Source: Micromussa lordhowensis
Lineage: Eukaryota; Cnidaria; Anthozoa; Scleractinia; Lobophylliidae
Direction of reading: 5' to 3'
Assembly (NCBI GenBank): GCA_964020085.1
Contig: OZ026605.1
Location: 27,418,398 to 27,482,397, forward strand
DNA length: 64,000 bases
The translations under genes and the position numbers were made by a program. Below the pieces are notes generated by a model that was given only the letters and a program-made list of their open reading frames with translations, did no database searches and was not told the origin of the DNA. Numbering within the stretch: the stretch's first letter is position 1; every line of letters begins with the position of its first letter. Below are positions 55,308 through 64,000 of this stretch, in pieces.

Positions 55308-57727
55308 TTGGGAGAGAGATGAGGACTGACGAAAACTAAGGAGACGTATTAACTTCCGGCTTGTTCCCACGGTATTTCTCACGAGTTCTCCCTCTTGTTT
55401 CGCTTTGTTACGAAACGCGGCAACTTTTTTTTCTATTTCTGTAATCCGTAGAGGCCGAAGACAAAGGACGAGGTTCAAAAAACAACAACAAACGCTTGCA
55501 TGCATTACACAAGGTTTATTTGCTTTTAACGTACGTACGCGTAGCAAAATGTTTCACAAACAGCTTTGGTGAATAACCACGGTTACTACTCCCTAAAGGA
55601 ATTAAAAAAAGAAACCACACCTTTACAACATGCCCTATCATTCTGGGCACTTTTAGAGTGTGTCCACGAGAGCACCAGGCAGGTCTGCTACATGCCATCT
55701 CACCGATTTCAATGAAACTTAGCCAGTATATAGGGTCTACCCCAAAACTCAGAAAGACAAATTGGTTTCGGTTTTTGATCTTTCGGGGGGGGGGAGGTAG
55801 GTCACCCCCCTTGTTTTACTAGATTTTTGTCAAGAAAATTGCCTCAATATAGGCAAAATGTATGAAGCTCTCAGAACAACCGTATTCAACCGATTGCTAC
55901 CAAGTTTTGCACACATATTGGTATGTCTATAGTAAATGCAAGAACCAAGTGACAGTCTATTTGATCAGCCGCTTGTCAATCAATGGACAGAAATATGTGA
56001 CTGTGTTTTTAGGCCTTCAAATATTTGACGATTTTGAGGTCAAATATCTCCCCTTGCCAAAAAGGTGTGACACTAATTTTAATGTCCCTTTGTCCATCGA
56101 TCATTTATCTTTAAAAAACAGTTAAAATATATTTGGGCACTGCCGTATTTATGCTTCGGATGCCACTTGAAAACTGCACCTAAAACAAGCGTACTTTAGC
56201 CTTATCAGTCATACAATGCTGGCAAAAGCGGCCAATAAAGAAAATAAATCGACACTTACAAGCTCGTTTAACAAGAAAACTGCACCAGAAGGGAAAGTAA
56301 GGCAAAAAGATTTCGAGTTGAAGATTACGCGTTTTTAGAGATACCTGTCACCAAAAGATCGATACCTGTCACAAAAATATCGATAGTAAAATCGCAGTGT
56401 TGATTTGACGCTTGGTATTTTGAGACCTTGCTCGCAAAATCAGCTATTGGCCTTTCGTACGGCATAAAATAATTTTCAGTCCTTCATTCAACTGTTTATT
56501 ATCAAGAGGTCTGAGGAGATGCCCTGAGGAGATTTCAGGGTCACACGCCGAGTTCTTGTTGATAAGTACAACTGTACATTCCAGCTAGTGTGCAGCAACA
56601 TAAACTTGCACAAGCTGAAAATTAAAGGACATAACGAGGAAATCTTCCTTATGGCTAAAACGAAAATGCAGTTCTAACAAGTTCGTTAGTTCAGTAATAC
56701 ATAATTCCAGTTAAAAAGACTACAATTGTGTCATTTGTGTCACTTACCAAGGCTTACGGCCATCTAAAATTTCCACCCATAACTGGTGTTTGTAGCGTGA
56801 CGCGCGACCTGATAACCTTTCATGAGAATTCCATCCATTTCGCTAAGCAACGCTCGTAGAATGTCCTAGAATCCTCTAGAGTACATTTTATTTAGCTGCT
56901 ATGTGACCTGGTTTATCGCAGTTTCGCATTATTTTTATGCGATATGACTTTCTATGCCACTCGCCAGTAAATATGCGCCAGCACTCCTTTGAGACAGCTG
57001 GTACACAGCTGCTGGATAGCGGGATATTTCGTGACACCAAAGAAATATACACGCCATGTCAGAGTACATAAACACACGTTATGTCTACATTTGTGTAATC
57101 AAAAGCACTCGAGCGAATCATTAAGAAGTTTACAGCAAATGATTTTCAAAAATAGCTTTCTTCATTTCAACTGAGTTGATATTAGGTCTGTTCAATCCAA
57201 ACCAGTTGGGTAAAATTTTTGCCGTAAGTTGTGATCATTAGCTTAGATCTTATCAGATCTAAAATAATCACGCGTGGGAAATTTGCTACGAGTCCCTGCT
57301 AGTAAACGTGCTACAGGGGAAAATACGGTACTCGATTGTTGCTGCCTGTTTGTTTGTTTGTTTTTTGTTTTGTTTTTTTTTTTCGTTTTTTTGGAAAGAA
57401 GTTTAGTAATAAGCCGAACCACCATTTTCTCAATTTTTGTTGGAGGTTTTGAAAACTGATCACCTGGATTTATACTCGTGAACACTACACTCTGTGCATT
57501 AAATAATAATTTATTAAGTAGTTTTAAATCCGCGGTAATAATTAGTCGGCGTTGATAAAATTTATTGCAACATCACAAAACTAATAATTTACACTTCCTC
57601 CTTTGTGCACATCACAATATAGATGTGTGCGCACGCCTGAAAATAGCTCATATCAACCGTGCGCTCGTTTTGTTCGAGTACCAATGGCTCAGTTGTCTTG
57701 TTCATTTGCGACCTACTGTGGAAGTAA
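55308..57727. other. Intergenic stretch, mostly unassigned
   Basis: 55400-55560 is the inverse copy of the repeat at 21580-21790. A GGGGGGGGGG tract lies at about 55785 and a GTTT/T-rich tract at 57345-57390. Paired GATACCTGTCAC words lie at about 56340-56375. No gene was recognised. Confidence 0.45.
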
Positions 57728-60700
57728 ATGCGATTTCTCCTTGCGCTGGCCAGGGCGGCAGCAACTCATAGCCCTGAATTCGTGTGCAGACAGCGTAAAA
57801 GAACATTTGAGAGAAGTGAAAGTATCTCAAACATGTGTTGTGTTGCGTCTGAGAAAGAGCTCATTTTAGCTCGTGCTGGTTTATTTGGTGATTCTGACGG
57901 CCGCGATATCACAATATGCCCCAAACATCGTGCAGAACTTGGTGTGAGATTCAGACCTTCAATGAAATGCCAGCATCCTCTTCATGGCAATCGGAGGCGC
58001 AAGGTTGAGAGAGGAATAAATCTGAAAATGGCAAAAGAAATCAATGCAAAGTGGAACACTGTCGTTCCAGTTGGTGCAGGTAATTTTGGATTGCGTTTTG
58101 TGTACTGATTAAAGTACTCTGATTGTAAACTAACCTTGAACTAAAAAAGTTTGGAGGAGCAATCTACTTATTGGGCGGTTATCTAAGATCAATTTTCCCA
58201 AGAAGCCGGTATTCAAATGAAGTTTACATAAGAAGATAAATCCTATCACTTACCAGGTATATGCAGATACTGTAGAGGCGCCCATACAGATAATTTGCAA
58301 GAGGGTGAGCAACCCTCTGAGACCCCCACTGAGACAGAGGGATCCTGTAGTCCCTTCCAAATTTCAGCTGCGCAAGTGGGAGAGGCCATGGATCAGACTC
58401 CAGTGATGGATACAGAGCAGGGAACAACAGGGCCATCTGGGTCAATCGAAGAGGAACTGGTGTTACCACGTTTGCGAGTGCGATTTCAAGATGAAACTTC
58501 AAGCGAGGTAAGACTACACGTTAGAAGCCGAAAGAAAATATTTCAAATATTTTCATGATTTCAGTGTACATCTTTTTTGTTTCGCGTAAGTTTAACCCTA
58601 GATCGACGTGCAGGTTTGCTCTATGGGCACTGAGCTAATTGATTAGGAGAGTAATCAAGCCAAACTGAATCGGGAGAAATGTATTGCTTAATATTCGAGC
58701 GTGGATTCAGCTAGCATTTACTTGAAGTGTTATCTCACTAAACAATTTTTTTTGCCTTACTATAGCAAAGCGACCCGAATTCGGATATCTTCTCGACCTC
58801 CCAAGAGACAGTGGAGATAGAGACCTCTCGTGAGTGGTAGCCCACGCCGCGGGTTGAGCATCAGCTACAGTACCTCAACAGCTACCTACTGAAATCAACT
58901 AATGGCCGGATCAGTCCAGTCAGGTCTCAATGTAAGTCAAATGCCATGACTATCTCATCGTCGACGCAGCGCTACTACCGGAAAAAGGCCGAAGAAGCCG
59001 TTGATACCGTGCTGGCTGCTATTGCCCCAGGAAATTCACCGTGGCTGCTCAAGCAAATTTTCACAAAGTACCAGGTCGGATGGTCTGTCTCTGCTACTTC
59101 CGAGGAGGACAACCTGGTATCTAGACTCGTGACGCTTTACAATGAAGCCAGTTCCTGGTACACACAACAGCAGATTCTCTCCCTCTTCGCCGGCGACTAC
59201 ACCAAGACGGAATTACTAAAGCTGGTGCCAGGACTGACAAAGTTCAGAATTGATGAGGCGAGAAGGCATGCGTTTCAGACTAAGCCTGGAGAGGTTATAG
59301 AACCCCCAACCATTACCAGATCAAGGCTGGATCCCGCTAAGGTCGACCATTTCCTGGACTTCATATCCAGTCCTTCATTTCTGCAAGACGTGGCATATGG
59401 AATGAAAACGCTAAAGCTGTCAAACGGAGAGAAAATAGACATTCCAAATGTAGTGAGAACAGTCATCTCGTCCAGACTTATCCAGCTGATCAGACCTATT
59501 GCTTAGAAACTTGCTTCAAACCACTCGGGAGATCAACACTTTTCAATATCCTCAAGGTATGGATGGAAGCAAAGCCCAGTCTTATTCCGTAGCCTCATTT
59601 CTTTTACGCAAGTGATTCCGCGCGCTCTCGTGCTTAGTGTGAATAAAGTCAAAGCCAACATAAGCTGCAGGTTTTGTTTTGTTACCCTCGTCTTCAAGCA
59701 CATGTTTCATAACTTTTTCTCTTTAGGTGTGCGCCGCGTCCCAGAAGAAGTCATTGGCAGGTCTGGACAGCACGCAAACGGATGGCGTCAATGCAATTGC
59801 CTCCTTGGAAGAAATAACTGGCGTACTTGGCAAAAACGGTAATAGAGATTATCATGATAGCCTTGGTGGATTTACGGCATTTCCTTGAATACACAAGATA
59901 AAATGTGTGTTTGGGATGGAGGGATCTGGGGCAAAAGAAAGGGGAGGTGATGTGAGAGAGGTAATAAGGTCTCAATTTTTCGACTATGACGTCCTCTATG
60001 TACTTTTGATACACACAATCAGTCAGTAAGGTTATTGTTTCAAGCTAATTTGCTTTGCACACGGTATTCTTTCAAATCATTGCGCGTTTAAATTTCATCA
60101 GTTGCCCTGTATGTTGATTGTCGCCGGGAAACTGGAAATTTGGGTCACCTGTGGTCGAAAAGATAGGAAATGGGAGCTGTAGTTCTTTTCTAAGTACTCA
60201 TTTGTACGCGCCTTCAATAAAACGTACTCTCTTTCGCTTATAATCATACAAGTCACTTGGTTGCGCACGGCCTGTCTGCGTTTTATTTAATGGAATTTTA
60301 TTGATGCAGGCCTACAAGATGAAGAGGCAAGTGGAATTGTTTCCCGTCTCAAAGCTGGCAAACGCTATCTGTCAACGGACTTCAAGCTACACATCTCAAA
60401 TGAGACGCCTTGTGCAGATCATTGCAGCGTGTATGCATTGAGCAGTGATGAAATCGAGTACCGTGGAACTTGTTTCCACCAGCACAACATTGGCTGTGAC
60501 CGATGCAGTGACTTGAGGGATACCGTCATGGATATTCAGGTCGCATTATCTCAGCTTCAGTTAAGGTAATATTTAGTTGCTTGGAGGTACAAAGTGTACT
60601 TTTTCTTTAAAAGTAGAAATACAGCGCTCAAATGAGTATGCCTTTTAGTCGAGGAAGTCAATGGGTTATCTCCACTCTAGACATAAAGTCTACAGACTAA

Positions 60701-62633
60701 CATTCCTGTTTTCTTACTTTTCCTCAGTAACAATGAAATGCGGGAGGAACTTGAGCATGATCTGCAGGCGGAAATCCCGAAACTTGAGGAGTGGAAGTCG
60801 CACATTATACGATCCGTCCACCAAGATGCTGCGAAGACTGCTGCTGTCGATGCCCTTTCCGAGACCGAAGCACTACTGGTCATGGACTGGGCCATGAAGT
60901 TTTTACCCACAAGTTATAGAGAGACACAGCGCGATTGGTTTGGGAAGAAAGGAAAACCTTGGCACATTACTGTCGCTATTACTAAAGCCGACAACGAAGA
61001 AATCGAGGTATGTTTGATGTTGAAATCGTGCTTAAGCTATTCTTTGCCTTCCTTTATTGCAATTTTTTGTCACTTTTGATATTTTCTAGACAACCTGCAA
61101 GAACGTGTAGGTAAAAGAAAAATATCAGATGAAAAATTACAGATTACAGAATGCAGATAATCCTTCTTGTAGGACGTGGCGATTGAGAAGTGAAGCGGTA
61201 ATTTCTTTCGCTGCAGGTTTCTGTTCTTCAATTTAATGCAATTTAAAGAACGTAATAAAATAATGTAACAGCGAATGCGTGGTTAAGATAACCGCATGTT
61301 TGAAATCAACCACACTCATTTTCTTTTAGACACGAACCTACATCCATCTATTCGATGAGTGTACCCAGAACTGGTTCGCAGTAGCCTCCATGATTGAACA
61401 CACGTTAGCAACACTGAAAACTCTGAAGCCAAACCTCAGCCAGGTATACTTGAGATCCGACAACGCCGGATGTTACCACTGCGCCTATCTTTTGCTGTCA
61501 CTCCCCAGCATTGGTGATCGCACTGGAGTCAAGATCACACGATACGACTTTAGTGAACCACAAGCAGGCAAAGATATCTGCGATCGTCGCACCGCCGCAC
61601 TCAAAAGCCACATGCGACGCTTCATAAACGAAGGCAATGATATAAAAACAGCCAGTGACATGAAAGCCGCCATTGAGTCATACGGGGGAGTCAAAGGCTG
61701 TTATGCCGCGGTGTGTCGAGTCCAGGCATCTGCGCAGACGATGACCAAACATACTATGGCAGGGGTGCAGGCGCTTCACAACTTCTCATACCAGAATGGA
61801 GGTATGAGGGTGTGGCGTGCCTATGACGTCGGCCCTGGAAAGTTTTATAGTGCAGTGACGCTGGCAAGGTTTGGAACACCCCAAGGTCCTACGGAGCTCG
61901 TTACATTAGAGCCCTTCAGCAGACCACACATAGACGCAGGTACATATAAGCAACGTGCAGAGCCAGCAAGTGCTACATCTGAGCCTGGGCCATTGAAGGA
62001 ATTACCTTTCTCGTCACAGACAGAACACGAAAGTGAGATGTTCTCATGTCAAGAAGAAGGATGTATCAAGACGTTCAAGTCATTCGCCGCCCTCCAAAAG
62101 CACCTGGACGTCGGGAAACACATTTTGAAGCTAGCAAAGGAGTCTGCGTACGACGAGATCAAACGGAAGTGGACGGAGGCATGTCATTCCGTAGGTGGTG
62201 GCTACGTTCGTGGTGAGACATCAGCCGGCAGTTCTGACGACCAATCCCCGACTAGCCAGGTGGAACACGGCTGGGCTCTTCGGAGAACACGGAAATCAGT
62301 GGCCTTTTCGGAAAAGCGAAGAGCTATCTGTTAGACATGTTCTGGATGGGAGAAGAAACTGGTAAGAAGGCAACCGCTTCCGATGTGGCCTTTAATATGA
62401 AGTCTTTAAGAGACGAGACCGGTCAGAAAATGTTCACCAAGATCGACTGGTTGACAGAGCAACAAATCGCACGATACTTTAGCCGACTTTCTGCCCTGAA
62501 TAAGAGTGGCCAACTGCCAAGGACCAGCTCTATAAGAATGAATGAGGACGAGGAAGCTGATGCCGATGATCTTGCTGCTGAGGCTGAAACTGTCCGAAGA
62601 AGGCAGCAGATAAGAAGGGAACTTGAACTTTAG
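57728..62633 (+). pseudogene. Broken seven-exon gene for a zinc-binding, possibly transposase-derived protein
   Basis: Exons: 57728-58079 (start uncertain; ATG 57833 is also possible), 58257-58507, 58766-59556, 59727-59838, 60310-60565, 60728-61007, 61330-62633. Visible features: Cys/His-rich N-terminus (ICPKHRAEL, KCQHPLHG, ICRYCRGAH); a second Cys/His cluster (CADHC, CFHQHNIGCDRC); then VMDWAMKFLP, YIHLFDECTQNWF, LRSDNAGCYH and YDFSEPQAGKDICDRR, whose spaced acidic residues suggest an RNase H-like (DDE-type) core; and a C2H2 finger (CQEEGCIKTFKSFAALQKHL). Three lesions: in-frame TAG at 58838-58840, one base missing near 59495, and one base missing near 62318. Splice phases otherwise agree, so this was a genuine intron-bearing gene. 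No enclosing TIRs were found. I do not recognise a named family, and function is inference. Confidence 0.65.
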
Positions 62634-62964
62634 ATCATAAGTTTGATAGGGGTGCCATTATCACCTTGTAAACAAGTAGGAGGGTCTGGATAGGAAGTTA
62701 CAAATGCCAGTTGTAACTGTAACTTTTGACAAAAGACCATTTTAAAGTTGTCTGTTCAGTGGTCTGCACGGCCTTTGAATGGCAGCGAGACTGCAGATGA
62801 CCTTGTTTTGATGAAGACCTCACTGCTTTTGTTTTGTAAGATAAGTTGTTCGTATGCTAACTAGTTGGCAATGAGGAAAGCAGAGAGGTCTGTATCAAAG
62901 CAAGATCACCTCCAGCCTCGCTTGCATTCATAGGAAAGGTAAATTAGCACACAATTGTAAAATT
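62634..62964. other. 3' flank of the zinc-binding pseudogene
   Basis: Nothing recognised. No clear polyadenylation signal was fixed. Confidence 0.35.
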
Positions 62965-63157
62965 AACAAATTGACGTCAGTTTTTCATGCGTCTGTCCTG
63001 TTATTGATCATAAATTTCGTCATCACATTGTCAAAGTAGCTGTGGATCCACGAGGCAATAGCCGAGTGGATCCGCAGACTACTTTGACAATGTGATGACG
63101 AAATTCATTGTCAATAACAGGACAGACGCATGAAAAACTGACATCAAATATTTGTTT
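62965..63157. other. 193-bp palindrome with about 85-bp arms
   Basis: The left arm (AACAAATTGACGTCAGTTTT, GCGTCTGTCCTGTTATTG, TCGTCATCACATTGTCAAAG) is repeated in inverse on the right with a few mismatches. The centre is the short GAGGCAATAGCCGAG between two GTGGATCC words. There is no ORF. It is probably a foldback MITE. Confidence 0.85.
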
Positions 63158-64000
63158 TTTACGATAACGAATGGTCAAATTGCCCGCTCTCGCTCGCTGA
63201 CGCGTCGCACGAATTTCAAATTCATGTGTCTGTCCGCATATTGACGATAAAAATTAGCCAATGAGCGCGCGAGAATTTCTGCAGTTATCGTAAAATGGCG
63301 AATTCATCATTGGTCGGTGCCATCTATTAGTTGCTAATTAATCAGCTGTTAATTTTAATTCACAATTTAGCTTACTTTTGTCGGCCTAAATTTAGGTGAA
63401 ACGTCACAAGACATAAGAACGTAGAATACTAGATTGTTAAAATAATAACCTAAAAATAATAACAATTAATATTAATTAAAAAAGCAGAATTTTTTAGCCA
63501 AAAAGGATCGAAAAAGATTAGAATAAAAGAGCAGTCAAGTGTTTTATTCCAGTGGTTTTCATTTCAGCATCGAAAAGTGATTGGTTTTGCATCACTTTGC
63601 TACGTGTCGTAGAAATCTGGCGCCACTTTCTCGTTCAATTACAGGTAAAAGCAAAACCAATCTTGCCTCGCTCTAACGAGTTTTCTCCCGCCTTACCGCT
63701 TTTGCGTCAGCCACATGTTATTTCGTCGATTTTGATTGGTTCACTGTATTGTCTATGGCCTTTGTGATTGGCTAGGAGTGATTACTTTGGTTTTGGTTTA
63801 CGATATTCAATTGAAAACCACGCCTGTTGTCAGTAAAACGGACTACAAACGTCAGTTGCCCGTTACATTTCAAAGGCGATTTTTCAGTTAAGTTCAGTGA
63901 AAATTTTAGCAATTTGTCAGTTGTTAGTTAATCCCGTCCAAACCCGCTAGTGGCACCAGTCTGATATAAACACAAAAGTTAGCCCACGCAAGGCCGTACC
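63158..64000. other. Right edge, no gene recognised
   Basis: It contains several ATTGG/CCAAT-like words (for example near 63255, 63310, 63735 and 63765) and a GC-richer end. It could be the promoter side of a gene beyond the window, but nothing decides this. Confidence 0.3.

Noticed and set aside
57603..57869. ORF in another frame over the first exon of the zinc-binding pseudogene
   Set aside because: The alternative frame carries the Cys/His motifs and the matching splice phase into exon 58257-58507. This one ends in a stop without either.

Overview
The window is nuclear DNA from an animal, most likely an anthozoan cnidarian and probably a stony coral. The evidence is split genes with GT-AG introns, an AT-rich background with many short ACATGTA-type words, CR1/L1-type retrotransposon relics, tRNA-derived SINEs, and many foldback and TIR elements. 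The species assignment is inference from these features; no search was run.

Three gene units can be built. (1) Positions 4737-21406, + strand: a 16-exon gene for a secreted lipoxygenase-fold protein of 766 residues. Every splice junction keeps frame and the total is an exact multiple of three. Two fibronectin type II (FN2) modules, each on a symmetric phase 1-1 exon with a small symmetric linker exon after it, sit inside the lipoxygenase domain. The first of the five iron ligands is Ala instead of His and the C-terminal Ile ligand is Thr, so this looks like a pseudo-lipoxygenase turned into a secreted binding protein. This is the most unusual object in the window. (2) Positions 32820-52811, + strand: a complete 14-exon gene for the large U2AF subunit (U2AF2/U2AF65), 469 residues, with RS region, U2AF1-binding Trp motif, RRM1, RRM2 and UHM. 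(3) Positions 57728-62633, + strand: a damaged seven-exon gene of a zinc-binding, possibly transposase-derived protein, with one in-frame stop and two frameshifts.

Layout. 1-4736: non-coding, with a MITE copy and a seven-unit minisatellite. 4737-21406: the FN2-lipoxygenase gene; its first intron holds a duplicated block split in one copy by a 930-bp pogo/Tigger-like element, and later introns hold SINEs, foldbacks and a LINE scrap. 21407-22135: 3' end and two adjacent MITEs. 22380-28563: a graveyard of non-LTR retrotransposons, with one element inserted into another and a third 3' fragment on the minus strand. 28565-28763: a foldback beside a tRNA(Thr)-like gene. 29692-32333: a TIR repeat and a truncated LINE with an (ATT)n tail. 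32820-52811: the U2AF2 gene, whose introns carry two sister elements with shared TIR termini and ACACGCA-type subterminal words, plus two further TIR elements and several foldbacks. 52812-57727: mostly unassigned, with one TIR repeat. 57728-62633: the broken zinc-binding gene. 62965-63157: a large near-perfect palindrome. The last 840 bases hold nothing I can name.

The genes do not form a pathway. U2AF2 is housekeeping splicing machinery, the lipoxygenase-like gene is a secreted lineage-specific protein, and most of the rest is mobile DNA and its relics.
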